Shown in pieces: positions 8,611 through 17,335 of a DNA stretch of 64,000 bases. The notes under the pieces were generated by a model. The model made no database searches and was not told the origin of the DNA. It worked only from the letters and a program-made list of their open reading frames with translations. Origin of the DNA: Haloprofundus halobius. Lineage in GTDB: Archaea; Halobacteriota; Halobacteria; Halobacteriales; Haloferacaceae. Within the stretch, counting starts at the first letter, position 1, and each line of letters opens with the position of its first letter. Location of the stretch: contig NZ_CP083666.1 in assembly GCF_020097835.1 (NCBI RefSeq), positions 2,852,001 to 2,916,000 on the forward strand, in the 5' to 3' direction. The translations under genes were made by a program, and so were the position numbers.

Positions 8611-8626
8611 TGTTTATTTATAAACA
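8611..8626 (+). promoter_or_regulatory. Perfect palindrome overlapping the TATA box of the 8659 operon
   Basis: TGTTTAT-TT-ATAAACA is a perfect inverted repeat with 7-bp arms. It contains TTTATA, 36-42 bases before the GTG at 8659. A DNA-binding protein held here would block TBP, so this looks like an operator, perhaps for the wHTH protein encoded directly downstream (autoregulation). TATA boxes are AT-rich by nature, but a 16-base perfect palindrome is more than that requires. Confidence 0.5.
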
Positions 8627-8658
8627 ATTAGGCACATCCCTTATCACCTCTCTTCGTC

Positions 8659-9867
8659 GTGAGTCAGTCAATGGAAGAGACGACCGGACGAGAGGAAAGC
8701 TACTCTTTGGATGTCCTCTTCTCGTGCTTGGCAGACCGTGATCGACGGTGCGTCCTGGGGCTCCTCCACGAGCAGGCTCCCGCCTCCGTATCGCGGAAGG
8801 AGCTCGCTGCCGCGATGGCGGCCAGGAAGCAGAGCAAACCGACGGGGGAGGTGGCGAGTGAAGAACTCGAGTGCGTACTGGCTCGCCTCCACCACGTGCA
8901 TTTACCGAAGTTGGACTCAGCGGGACTGATCACCGCGAATTCCGTCGAAAACGGAGTTGCGTTCACCGACCATCCCGCCTATCAGGATACTTGGTTTCTC
9001 GCGGCCATCGACGATGCCGTGTCCGCGGAACCGGCATCGATCGATGCACTCTTTCAATCCCTTGCCGACGCTCGTCGACGGACGATTCTAGACGTACTCA
9101 GTCATCAGTATCACCCGATCAAAGTACAAACCCTGGCGCATGATGTGAGCTCGATTCGACGAGATGTGGACCATCAAGGCGACTCAGCTGACGAAGTTGA
9201 AAACGTCCTCCTGTCACTTCGGCACACGCATCTGCCGCAGCTAGCTGACGCAGGACTCATCAACTATAATACGGACGAGGGGACGGTCATGTACGAGGGG
9301 CATCCCCTCCTGTGCGTTCCATGGATGCACTCCGCGCTCCAACCCGACTTCCGAGAGAGCCTGACTGACACTCCTCCGGACGCCGACATCTGGACTATCG
9401 AGGGACGTGAGAACGTCGTCTCATGTGGACAGTCACTCTGTGAAGAGGCGGACGAGGAACTGTTCTTGATGTTTACGACGACCGGACTGCTGGAGTCGGG
9501 GTGTTTCAGCCGCATTGAGCAAGCTACCGGCCGGGGGGTAGATGTCTACCTCGGGACGGACGATCCGACTGTACGCGAGTTCGTTCAGGAACACGCTCCG
9601 AAGGTCACCCTCTGGAAGCCACAGACGAACTGGCTTGATCTTCCGGTCGAAGCGAGCAACGTCGGACGCTTGGTTTTCGCGGATCGTGAGGCCATCATGA
9701 TCGGCACGCTCGGGGAGAAATCTAGCGCGGGGATCCACCGAGAACGAGCCATCTTCGGCGAGGGTGCTAACAACACGCTCGTCGTTTTGCTCCGGCAGCT
9801 ATTGCACTCCCAACTCGATCAGTTCGGCGACCAGGTCGAGGAGATGGAGGACCAACTCTCGTTCTAA
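8659..9867 (+). CDS. Tandem winged-helix (DUF7344-like) transcription regulator with C-terminal sensor-like domain
   Basis: 402 aa. Two copies of a haloarchaeal winged-helix unit lie in tandem: residues about 15-110 (LFSCLADRDRRCVLGLL ... LHHVHLPKLDSAGLI) and 127-225 (LFQSLADARRRTILDVL ... LRHTHLPQLADAGLI). Each ends with the HLPKL/HLPQL-x-AGLI wing and a Gly-x-V-x-(Y/F) strand. Residues about 250-390 form an alpha/beta domain (ELFLMFTTTGLL, GVDVYLGTDDP, LVFADREAIMIGTL) similar to TrmB/TbsP-type effector domains. The start is GTG 8659; ATG at 8671 is the alternative. It is cotranscribed with the HalOD1 gene 4 bases downstream. The promoter carries a palindrome that suggests self-regulation. 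Confidence 0.85.
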   Translation: MSQSMEETTGREESYSLDVLFSCLADRDRRCVLGLLHEQAPASVSRKELAAAMAARKQSKPTGEVASEELECVLARLHHVHLPKLDSAGLITANSVENGVAFTDHPAYQDTWFLAAIDDAVSAEPASIDALFQSLADARRRTILDVLSHQYHPIKVQTLAHDVSSIRRDVDHQGDSADEVENVLLSLRHTHLPQLADAGLINYNTDEGTVMYEGHPLLCVPWMHSALQPDFRESLTDTPPDADIWTIEGRENVVSCGQSLCEEADEELFLMFTTTGLLESGCFSRIEQATGRGVDVYLGTDDPTVREFVQEHAPKVTLWKPQTNWLDLPVEASNVGRLVFADREAIMIGTLGEKSSAGIHRERAIFGEGANNTLVVLLRQLLHSQLDQFGDQVEEMEDQLSF

Positions 9868-9871
9868 CTAA

Positions 9872-10159
9872 ATGTCAGAAAATACGAATTTACTCAACGG
9901 TAGCTTGGAACCGGTCCACGAACAGTCCTACGACGTATCCCCGAGTGTAGCGGTTATCACCGCAGTTGCCGAGGCGACGAACCGATCTGCCACAGAGATG
10001 CCACCGCTTGCAGAGTGGTTCGATCCCGACGCGTTGGATTCGCTCATCGTCAGCGCTCACGACGATGCATCTGTCCCGACAGTCACCTTCGAATACATCG
10101 GATGGCAGGTCGCTGTCACTCCAAATTACCTACAGATCGCGCCCCAGAACGACGGCTGA
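9872..10159 (+). CDS. HalOD1 output-domain protein, 95 aa
   Basis: The features SVAVITAVAEATNRSATEMPPLAEWFDPDALDSLI and the C-terminal strands VTFEYIGWQVAVTPNYLQI match the haloarchaeal output domain HalOD1, found alone or fused to response regulators. It is a small cytosolic protein of unknown mechanism. It begins 4 bases after the stop of the wHTH regulator, so the two are almost certainly cotranscribed. A GC hairpin with a loop (10216-10230) 56 bases downstream might terminate the operon. Confidence 0.85.
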   Translation: MSENTNLLNGSLEPVHEQSYDVSPSVAVITAVAEATNRSATEMPPLAEWFDPDALDSLIVSAHDDASVPTVTFEYIGWQVAVTPNYLQIAPQNDG

Positions 10160-10215
10160 CGCGTCGACACCTTGAGGTAACGTCTTTACTGTAACTCAGT
10201 CTCCGATCGGGACTC

Positions 10216-10281
10216 TCCCCGCTTAGGGGACGAGGACTCCGCCCGCAAGTAAGCTGCGGGCTTTCTCTTCGCATTTCCGTG
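10216..10281 (-). repeat. Double hairpin with transposon-end-like sequence, copy 2
   Basis: Two stems in a row: TCCCC-GCTTA-GGGGA (10216-10230) and CCCGCA-AGTAAGC-TGCGGG (10242-10260). The second is followed by CTTTCTCTTCGCATTTC, nearly the sequence that follows the hairpin at 8194. The pair bracket tRNA-Gln and the wHTH/HalOD1 operon in the same orientation. They may be solo ends of IS1341-type elements; the first stem may also act as a terminator. Confidence 0.5.
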
Positions 10282-10372
10282 CCATGTGGTGTTCGAGTCG
10301 GTGTGTCGACCTCGGCGTCCGTTTGAAGCCCCGTAACCGAGATGCCGCTTCTCCTCGTCTCACAGTCGGCTC

Positions 10373-11578
10373 TCACTCCGTCTGCGGATTGACGCTCCCG
10401 GTCTTCGCGTACACCCCGCCCAGAAGCACGAACCCCGCGAGCAACGGAATCACCGCGCAAGCCGCATAAACCGGCTCGAAACCCACTGTTTCGACCAGCG
10501 GTAGCGACACCATCGGCCCGATGCCACCTCCGAGGTCGCCGAGGACGTTGTTCGTTCCCGTCGCACGACCCATCCGGTCAGTCGGCGTCAGATCGGCCAG
10601 TAACGCCATGAGCGGGCCGCTGGTGCCGCCCTGTCCCGCACCGATGCAGACACAGGAGACGACGAGCGTCGGCAGCGAGGAGGCTTGCGAGAGGAGGATG
10701 AAGCCGACGAATGAGACGACGAGGAAGACTAAGAGTATCGGCACGCGAGCGCCGTAGTCGTCGCTGACCTTCCCTCCCGCGAGCATGAATATCGAGGCGG
10801 AGACAACGGTCACGGCCATCAGCGCGCCCGAAATCCCCTGCGGACCGTAGCCGAGGAGTCCGATTTCGTTCACCTCGATGAACAACACGAGCGTCGCGAA
10901 CAGCGCCCCGAGATAGGCGAAGAAGAGGCCGAAGTTGACGAAACCGACGGTGAGTGCGGGCGTACTCGTGTCGATCTCCCAGGGCGCGCTCGTCGACGGT
11001 TCGGCCGACACGTGCGTCTCCGGAACCTGCCGGTAGGCGATGACGCCGGCGAACAGCGCGAACGCCGCCGCGACGACGAACGCCGCCTCGACGCCGTAGG
11101 CCTCGCTCACGATTCCGCCGAGGATGAGGCCGGCGGGAAACCCGAGCGTGATGCCGCCGCGGACGACGCCCATGTTCGTCCCGCGAGAACTGCCGTCGCT
11201 GACATCGGCGGCGATGGTGTACGCCGTGGCGAAGACGGCGGCGCTGCCGAGTCCCCAGAGGACGCGTGCGAGGAGGAACCACAGTTCGGGAACCGACGAC
11301 TCGACGGCGACGACGTAGCCGAGCGTCGCGAACCCCTCGACGAACAACCCGGCGACGAACGGCTTTCGGGTGCCGATACGGTCGACGAGCGCCCCTGCCG
11401 GGGCGTTGGCGACGATGCGGGCGAAGCGGTTGGCGCTCAAAATGAGGCCGACGAGAAACGGCGAGATGCCGAGAACGGCCCCCAGATTCGGAAGAATCGG
11501 AAAGATGACGCCGCCACCGAAGCCGACGAAGAACGTGCTGGCAATGACCGCGAGAACGACAGTCTGCGGACGTTTCAC
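10373..11578 (-). CDS. Major facilitator superfamily transporter
   Basis: About 12 membrane segments, beginning TVVLAVIASTFFVGFGGGVIFPILPNLG. The MFS loop 2-3 signature is visible (ANAPAGALVDRIGTRKPFVAG). The best match is to multidrug/tetracycline-type exporters, but the substrate is not predictable. I chose GTG 11578 because the upstream in-frame extension to 11707 is Arg-rich, has no membrane character and precedes the natural first segment; 401 aa is then a normal MFS length. Convergent with the HalOD1 operon. Confidence 0.85.
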   Translation of the reverse strand: MKRPQTVVLAVIASTFFVGFGGGVIFPILPNLGAVLGISPFLVGLILSANRFARIVANAPAGALVDRIGTRKPFVAGLFVEGFATLGYVVAVESSVPELWFLLARVLWGLGSAAVFATAYTIAADVSDGSSRGTNMGVVRGGITLGFPAGLILGGIVSEAYGVEAAFVVAAAFALFAGVIAYRQVPETHVSAEPSTSAPWEIDTSTPALTVGFVNFGLFFAYLGALFATLVLFIEVNEIGLLGYGPQGISGALMAVTVVSASIFMLAGGKVSDDYGARVPILLVFLVVSFVGFILLSQASSLPTLVVSCVCIGAGQGGTSGPLMALLADLTPTDRMGRATGTNNVLGDLGGGIGPMVSLPLVETVGFEPVYAACAVIPLLAGFVLLGGVYAKTGSVNPQTE

Positions 11579-11920
11579 CGCGGACGTCGACCTCCGAGCG
11601 AAGACGGATTCGTCGAGTACATGGCTGACTGTCCGGTCAGTACTTCGGCGACGGAAATACGACTGTCGCTTCTCGCGTCGGTTTCCGGTAGTTCGTCGAC
11701 GGTGCATTCGAGAGCGGATTCTCGCGTGGACTGTACCGGACGGTTTGTTTCTCTTTTGTGCGGTCGACCCGACGTAGTCTATCGGTCTCCAGTCGAAACG
11801 AAGGGGTTGTTCGAAACCGAAATCCTTTACAATCGCTTCCGCACCGAATGTGCAGAAACCGCGTTTTCGACGCCGCTCGGGGAAGTGGTTACAGTCGCGT
11901 AGTGGACGAGTCGGTCGGGC
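11579..11920. other. 342-base stretch without a recognisable gene
   Basis: It lies between the MFS permease start and the end of the halocyanin gene, both on the minus strand. It must contain the MFS promoter. The only long frames are antisense shadows or the unlikely N-terminal extension of the MFS gene. I see no RNA gene or clear repeat. Confidence 0.5.
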
Positions 11921-12403
11921 CTACTCGACGACGACTGCTCCCTTCATTCCCATACCTCGGTGCGGTGTGCAGTAGTAGGGGTAGACGCCGGTCTCGTCGA
12001 ACGTCCGAGCGAACGTCGTTCCCGCTCTGTCGGTGAGCGGAGCCCGAAACGCACCCTCCAGCGCGACTACGTTGTGGGCGCCTCCCTCGCCCGACCACTC
12101 CCATGTGACCGTGGTACCGGGAGAGACCGCGATTGCGGCGGGGTCGAACGAGAAGTACCCGAGCGAGTCTTTCGCCCCGACCGTGACCGTGACCGCGTGC
12201 CGACCGCGTAGGTCGTACGTTCCGCGGTAGGCGTCCGCGTTGTCGAACCAGCCGTCGTAGTTCGGCTCCGTCGGCAGCAACCGGGCGGTTTCGGCGTCGG
12301 TTTCGGCGTCGGCGTCGGCGCTCCCGCATCCCGCGAGGCCTGTCGTCCCGACGACCGCGAGTGCAGCGGTCGCCCGGAGGTAGCTTCGGCGAGTCAACTC
12401 CAT
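11921..12403 (-). CDS. Halocyanin-type blue copper lipoprotein, Tat-exported
   Basis: 160 aa. The N-terminus has a twin-arginine signal (LTRRSYLRATAALAVV) and a lipobox LAGC, so it is expected to be folded before export and lipid-anchored outside. The C-terminal cupredoxin domain has the type-1 copper site in order: the His of GGAHNVV, then Cys, His and Met in YYCTPHRGMGMKG. It is probably a small electron carrier. It begins 8 bases after the broken membrane-protein gene upstream, so they form one transcription unit. Confidence 0.93.
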   Translation of the reverse strand: MELTRRSYLRATAALAVVGTTGLAGCGSADADAETDAETARLLPTEPNYDGWFDNADAYRGTYDLRGRHAVTVTVGAKDSLGYFSFDPAAIAVSPGTTVTWEWSGEGGAHNVVALEGAFRAPLTDRAGTTFARTFDETGVYPYYCTPHRGMGMKGAVVVE

Positions 12404-12411
12404 GGTTTCTC

Positions 12412-12843
12412 TCACCTCCCCGTCGCGCCCCTCGCGACGGAATCGGTCGTGGTGACGGCGTCGTAGACGCGTTTCGCGTGTCGCTCGGCCACGAACAGGT
12501 AGACGAGTGCCGCGATGAGCGCGACCTGTACCGTCTTGTCCGCGACGCCGAGTGCGAACTCGGGCATCCCCTGCAGGAGCCAGACGGCGATCTGCGAGGC
12601 GGTGAACGGAACGCCCACCACTTAGAGGATGCGACGGTTCACCCCGGTCACGAGCAACGCGACGGCACCGAGGAAACCGAGACCGGCCAACAGGAACGGG
12701 ACGAACCCCTGAACCCAGTAGAGGTAGAGGTGGACGAATCCGGTCGTCGCCGCGAGTCCGACCGCAGTCCAGTGTAGTCGGGTCAGCGGTTCGTCGCGAG
12801 AGGCGAGTGCGATACGAGCGATGGAACGAGTGTGTGTCTCCAT
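12412..12843 (-). pseudogene. Four-helix membrane protein gene interrupted by one in-frame TAA
   Basis: Two adjacent frames belong to one protein of about 143 codons. The first (METHTRSIAR ... VALLVTGVNRRIL) has three hydrophobic segments. After TAA at 12622-12624 the same frame continues VVGVPFTASQIAVWLLQGMPE ... VYLFVAERHAKRVYD. Restoring one sense codon (TAC, Tyr, would need one base change) gives an uninterrupted protein of the small haloarchaeal membrane family that often ends in this pattern. It is either a recent nonsense mutation, a sequencing error, or two proteins made by reinitiation at the GTG GTG that follows the stop. Confidence 0.75.
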
Positions 12844-13121
12844 GCTTCACTAAAGGGCGGCGACGATCATAATCTATTTCGTTGACAATTTTTCTAGCGG
12901 TGAACGGCATTTACTTCGTGAAACATTCAGTCTCCTGTCCGACCGGTCGCCGTCCGTGAGTGTCGGCGGCACTCGGCGTTCGTCGACGCCAGACGGCGAT
13001 CAACTGTCGAGACGCCGCAGAGAGGTTCATGCTCTCGTCTGACGTAGTACTGACAGACATACGTGTGGACGGGACGACACAGATCGAACTCGCCTCTCGT
13101 CACCACCGATCTACTCCGTCA

Positions 13122-13931
13122 ATGCCGATACCAACACCGCTCGATGATATCGAGTTTCTAGCTAGTTCGCCCAACCGAGTCGCCGTACTGCGAGCGTTGG
13201 CCGCCGACCCATCCACTCGCGTCCGACTGCACGAGTCGACGGGGATTTCCCAACCGACGCTCGGCCGCGTGCTCGACGGCTTCGAGCGCCGCGGCTGGAT
13301 TGCCAAATCCGGTCGACAGTACGAGATTACGCGACTCGGAGCGCTCCTCGCGGACGAGTTCACGCATCTCTTGGAGACCGTCGAGACGATACAGCAACTC
13401 GCCACCTTCGAACCGCGACTGCCGACCGAACTCATGGCGTTCGACTTCCGACTGTTCGCCGACGCGACGATAACTGTCCCTCACTCTCCGGACGTGTTCG
13501 CCCACGTTCGCCGCGTCGAGGAACTCACCAATAGTGCGAGCGAGGTCAACTACGTGACCCAAAACGTGTATCTCGACTCGATTCCCGAACAGCGCAGACT
13601 CATCCTGGAACACGACCAACGACAGGAGATAATCGTCTCCGAAGCGGCCTTCGCGGTCCTCCTTCAGAACCCGGCCGTAGCCGACATCGTGCGGGACCTC
13701 CTCGACAGCGAGAACATGACGCTGTATCTGCACCGAGGCGCGTTGCCCGTCGCAATCGGACTCATCGACGACGTGGCGACGATTCTCCCCTACGACGAGC
13801 AGGATTTCCCGTGTGCACTCATCGAGACGGAGAACGAGACGATTCGCGACTGGGTCTCGGAGACCATCGACGACTATCGCACCCACTCCGAGTTAGTCAC
13901 TCCGGAGAATTTCCCGGATTCGACGCCGTGA
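13122..13931 (+). CDS. Winged-helix transcriptional regulator (FilR1/MarR-like)
   Basis: 269 aa. Residues about 8-75 form a winged helix (DIEFLASSPNRVAVLRAL, then ESTGISQPTLGRVLDGFERRGWI, then YEITRLGALLADEF). The remainder has the helix-then-alpha/beta layout of the FilR1/methanogenesis-regulator-like C-terminal domain (NVYLDSIPEQ, LYLHRGALPVAIGLID), usually a ligand sensor. I chose ATG 13122 because the in-frame extension back to 12960 is Arg-rich with no domain character. It is transcribed away from the membrane protein/halocyanin unit and might regulate it. Confidence 0.82.
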   Translation: MPIPTPLDDIEFLASSPNRVAVLRALAADPSTRVRLHESTGISQPTLGRVLDGFERRGWIAKSGRQYEITRLGALLADEFTHLLETVETIQQLATFEPRLPTELMAFDFRLFADATITVPHSPDVFAHVRRVEELTNSASEVNYVTQNVYLDSIPEQRRLILEHDQRQEIIVSEAAFAVLLQNPAVADIVRDLLDSENMTLYLHRGALPVAIGLIDDVATILPYDEQDFPCALIETENETIRDWVSETIDDYRTHSELVTPENFPDSTP

Positions 13932-13977
13932 GGGGGTGAGCATCCTCTCCCAGTTTTTCGACGTCACGACGTGACGC

Positions 13978-14472
13978 TCACTTCTCGACGTCGAGCAGCG
14001 CGACCCGTTCTCGGACCGTCTCCGAGAGGGTTCCGTCGGTCGCCGCCAACTCCCGCTCCGTGATACCGAAGAACTCGAAGAGATGCTTCCTGTCGTACTC
14101 TCCGAGCGTCGCTGTGTCGTCGAGGTTCAGGTCTTCGGCGACCGCTTCGGCGGCCACGGATTCCGCGCCGCCGTCGACGAGGACGACGAGCGAAACCTGA
14201 CCCTCGTCCAGACCCATCTCGAACGCCTGGTCGATCTGGCGTCGTCCGGCGGCGTACAGTAGAATCTCGACGGCCCGGTCGTGGGCGACGTTCTCGCCGC
14301 GGGCGATGGCACGGTCGGCGAGTTCGACCGCGCGGTCGAGATGCGCTCGGTCGACGACGTAGCGGGCGTCGAACGCCTGGATGGTCGTCTCGTACTCCGC
14401 TGCGACATCGCCGAGCGTAGCGACGACGGCGTCGACATCCTCGACGTCGGCGACGCCCTCGACGAGTCTCAT
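13978..14472 (-). CDS. cgi121: KEOPS complex subunit Cgi121
   Basis: Cgi121 helps the KEOPS complex make the universal t6A37 modification on ANN-decoding tRNAs; it contacts tRNA and Bud32. The family pattern is seen in [24 protein letters not shown] and [23 protein letters not shown] (the [11 protein letters not shown] block is diagnostic). The C-terminal extension after about residue 110 is acidic. The ATG overlaps the last four bases of hel308 (ATGA), so it is translationally coupled with that helicase. Confidence 0.92.
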   Translation of the reverse strand: MRLVEGVADVEDVDAVVATLGDVAAEYETTIQAFDARYVVDRAHLDRAVELADRAIARGENVAHDRAVEILLYAAGRRQIDQAFEMGLDEGQVSLVVLVDGGAESVAAEAVAEDLNLDDTATLGEYDRKHLFEFFGITERELAATDGTLSETVRERVALLDVEK

Positions 14473-16871
14473 CCGAAATCACCGAGGCTCGACTGGTCGT
14501 CGTTGCCGTCGCCTCCCCTACTCGCGCCACCCGATACCGAGGCGGTTCCGCCCGCGGGGGTGAACTCGGTGGGTGCGGCCGACTCGTCGGCCTCAACGTC
14601 GTCCATCGAGGGGTCGCGTCGGCCGACGTTTTCGAGCACGGTCTCGGCGGTCTTCCGTCGCCCGCGCAGCGCCGCGAGGACGACGGACTTGTCCACCTCG
14701 CGGAGGTCGGCGCGACTCTCGACGCCCGCCTCGTACAGCCGGCGGGCGCGCTTTCGGCCGATGCCGCGGACGCCCGCCAGGTCGAGCAGTTCCTCGCGGA
14801 CGCCGTACTCGATGCGCTTTTTCGTCTCGCGGATGGCGACGTTCGAGCCCAAATCGAGTTCACCCGCGAGCTGTTCGGCCGCACCCAACAGCCACTCTGC
14901 GGTATCGACCTTTCCACGAATATCGCCGGGTCCGACGCCGTAGCGCTCGGTGATGCGGTCCTCGTCGACCTCCATCGACCAGTCCTCCAGCAGTTTCGCC
15001 GTCTTCAGCGCCGACAGCCAGTCCTCGAAGGCGACGTCGTCGTACTCGGAGGGGACGTTCCCGAGGAACTCGCCCTCGCGCTCGTAGCAGAGTTCCGTGT
15101 ACGTCGAGCGATCGCCGGATTTGAGGTAGAGCTGGTACATGTCCGGCGTGCGCGAGACGAGGTGATAGAGGCCGAGCGCCGTCGGCTTCGGGGCGTCGCC
15201 CGTCGATTCCGGTTCTGGTTCGTCGCGCCGCAGGTCGCTCGCGGAGACGAAGCCGGATTCGTCGCCCGTCTCCTTCGGTTTCGTCTCCGCTGCGCTCCCG
15301 CCTTTGCGCTCCCACTCCCGCAGGCCGTCGATGATCTCGGCAGCGCTCATCGGGTCGAGGTAGAGCCGCGAGACAGTGTGGCCGATACCGGTCGCCCGCA
15401 ACGTGTCGCCGTCGCGTTCGACGAACTCGTTGACCTCCAAGTAGCGGAGTACGGAGTCGGTCACCTGTTTCAACCGCCCTTCGTCGTCGGTCTGCGTCGC
15501 GTACAGCGTCCGGTCGAGGAATTCGAGCAGACCCTCTCGGCTGTTGGCGAAGCCCGAAGCGATGGTCGCGAGGACGTGCGTCCGTAGCGCGGGTTCGGCG
15601 GCGAGTTTCGAGCGGACCGGTTCGGGGTCGGCCCACAGATAGCGCTCGAACAGTTCGTCCATCTCGTCGGTGTTCTTCGCAAGGAGGACGGCCTCGCCGT
15701 AGGGGTCGCGGCCGGGTCGGCCGGCGCGGCCCATCATCTGGTGGACTTCGAGGACGTTCAGCGGTTTCATCCCGCCGAACTCGCCGTCGTAGCGTCGCCA
15801 GTCGCGGACGACGACGCGGCGACTCGGCGTGTTGACGCCCGCGGCGAGCGTCGGCGTCGCACTCACGACCTTGATGAGGCGGTCGCGGAACGCGGACTCG
15901 ACGATGGAGCGGTGGTCGGGCGCGAGTCCCGCATGATGAAACGCCGCGCCTTTGGCGACGGTTCGCGCCAGATCCGCGCTCGTCTCGGTGTCGGAGACGT
16001 CTCGAATCTCGGCGGCGAGGTCGGCGAGGTGGTCGCGCTCTTCGGGGGTGAGTGCCGCGTCGGAGACGTCGGCGAGGCGCTTCGCCGCGGCTTCGGCGTT
16101 TCGTCGGGAGTTGACGAACACGAGCGAAGACCCGCCCTCTTCCAAGGTATCGGCGACGAGCGCGGCGGTCTGTTTCTCGCCGCGCTCGACGCTGACTTCG
16201 CGCTGACTCCCGTCGTCGAAGTTGATGGCGTTGCCGTAGTGGACGCCCGTCTTCAGGTCGATGGGTCGCCAGTCCGAGCGGACGAGGCTCGCGTCGAGCC
16301 AGTCGGCGACCTCCTCGGCGTTACCGACGGTCGCCGAGAGCGCGACAACCTGCAGGCCCGGGTTGATTTTCCGTAACTTCGCGAGCGTCACTTCGAGCGT
16401 CGGCCCCCGGTGGCGGTCGTCGACGAGGTGGACTTCGTCGGCGACGACGCAGGTGAGCTCCGATATCCACGAGGCGTTGTTGCGGACGAGCGAGTCGACT
16501 TTCTCGCTCGTGGCGACGATGATGTCGCGAGTCGCGAGCCACTCGCTCGTCGAGTCGTAGTTGCCCGTCGAGACGCCGATGTCGACGCCGAACTGCTCGA
16601 ATCGCTCGAACTCGGCCTTCTTCTCGGAGGCGAGTGCCCGAAGCGGGACGATGTAGAGGGCTTTTCCTCCCCGTTGGACGCTCGACAGCATCGCGAGTTC
16701 GGCGATGAGCGTCTTCCCCGAGGCGGTGGGGATGGAGGCGACGAGACTCTCGCCGTCGGTGACGCCCGCCTCGACGGCTTCGGCCTGCGGCGGGTACAGT
16801 TCCTCGACGCCCTCCTCGTCGAAGAACTCGGGAACGCCCGTCGGCAGACCGTTCAGGTCCGCTGTCTTCAT
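14469..16871 (-). CDS. hel308: Hel308 DNA repair helicase
   Basis: Superfamily 2 Ski2-like 3'-5' helicase acting at stalled replication forks. Motifs in order: Walker [11 protein letters not shown] (residues about 47-56), motif II ADEVHLV, motif [14 protein letters not shown], motif [15 protein letters not shown], motif [13 protein letters not shown]. The winged-helix and ratchet domains follow, with a C-terminal HhH ([19 protein letters not shown]) and an acidic tail. 800 aa is slightly long for the family because of an acidic insertion near residue 530. A TATA-like GTTTAAAC (16896-16903) lies 25-32 bases upstream of the ATG, so the message is probably leaderless. Operon with cgi121. Confidence 0.96.
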   Translation of the reverse strand: MKTADLNGLPTGVPEFFDEEGVEELYPPQAEAVEAGVTDGESLVASIPTASGKTLIAELAMLSSVQRGGKALYIVPLRALASEKKAEFERFEQFGVDIGVSTGNYDSTSEWLATRDIIVATSEKVDSLVRNNASWISELTCVVADEVHLVDDRHRGPTLEVTLAKLRKINPGLQVVALSATVGNAEEVADWLDASLVRSDWRPIDLKTGVHYGNAINFDDGSQREVSVERGEKQTAALVADTLEEGGSSLVFVNSRRNAEAAAKRLADVSDAALTPEERDHLADLAAEIRDVSDTETSADLARTVAKGAAFHHAGLAPDHRSIVESAFRDRLIKVVSATPTLAAGVNTPSRRVVVRDWRRYDGEFGGMKPLNVLEVHQMMGRAGRPGRDPYGEAVLLAKNTDEMDELFERYLWADPEPVRSKLAAEPALRTHVLATIASGFANSREGLLEFLDRTLYATQTDDEGRLKQVTDSVLRYLEVNEFVERDGDTLRATGIGHTVSRLYLDPMSAAEIIDGLREWERKGGSAAETKPKETGDESGFVSASDLRRDEPEPESTGDAPKPTALGLYHLVSRTPDMYQLYLKSGDRSTYTELCYEREGEFLGNVPSEYDDVAFEDWLSALKTAKLLEDWSMEVDEDRITERYGVGPGDIRGKVDTAEWLLGAAEQLAGELDLGSNVAIRETKKRIEYGVREELLDLAGVRGIGRKRARRLYEAGVESRADLREVDKSVVLAALRGRRKTAETVLENVGRRDPSMDDVEADESAAPTEFTPAGGTASVSGGASRGGDGNDDQSSLGDFG

Positions 16872-16994
16872 TGGACGGAGTTGGCGCGTCCTCCGGTTTA
16901 AACTGTCGGGAGCGAGGCGAAAGCGGAGGCCAACGTTGGTCTTCGGGCGTGGCCGCGTCGTCATTCCTATGTAACCTACTGCCGAACTCCCGGT

Positions 16995-17240
16995 ATGCGA
17001 ATCGAGTTCGACCGCGACACCTGTATCGGGATGTACCAGTGCGTCGACGAGTGGGAGGCGTTCGAGAAGAACATGGACGAGGGGAAGGCGGACCTCGAAG
17101 GGAGCGAGGAGGTCGACGACCAACTGTTCGTCCGTGAGGTGCCCGAAGACGCCGAGTTCGACGCGGAGTTCGCCGCCCGCGTCTGCCCCGTCGACGCCAT
17201 CGTACTGTACGACGACGACGGCGAGCAGGTAGTTCCGTAG
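16995..17240 (+). CDS. Small single-cluster ferredoxin with a CxxMxxC motif
   Basis: 81 aa. The fold of a monocluster bacterial-type ferredoxin is evident ([12 protein letters not shown] near the N-terminus, ARVCPVDAI near the C-terminus). Only three cysteines are present, C10, C16 and C64; the position of the second cluster cysteine (residue 13) is Met. This predicts a 3Fe-4S cluster, or a 4Fe-4S cluster with a non-Cys ligand. An acidic insertion (residues 25-60) separates the halves as in other halophilic ferredoxins. Lies between hel308 (divergent) and hef (same strand). Partner unknown. Confidence 0.88.
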   Translation: MRIEFDRDTCIGMYQCVDEWEAFEKNMDEGKADLEGSEEVDDQLFVREVPEDAEFDAEFAARVCPVDAIVLYDDDGEQVVP

Positions 17241-17335
17241 GCCGCTTTCGCCCGTCTATCGGTCATCTTCGACGTCCGCTCTACTTTCACCACGGTTCAC
17301 GAACCCTTATCCGAGAGAACGACGAAACCGACTCG

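Noticed and set aside
11921-12910. 329-codon extension of the halocyanin frame
   Set aside because: The upstream part is Arg-rich and overlaps the broken membrane-protein gene; the Tat signal clearly starts at 12403.
12960-13121. N-terminal extension of the FilR1-like regulator
   Set aside because: No domain character, and the conserved winged-helix start follows ATG 13122.
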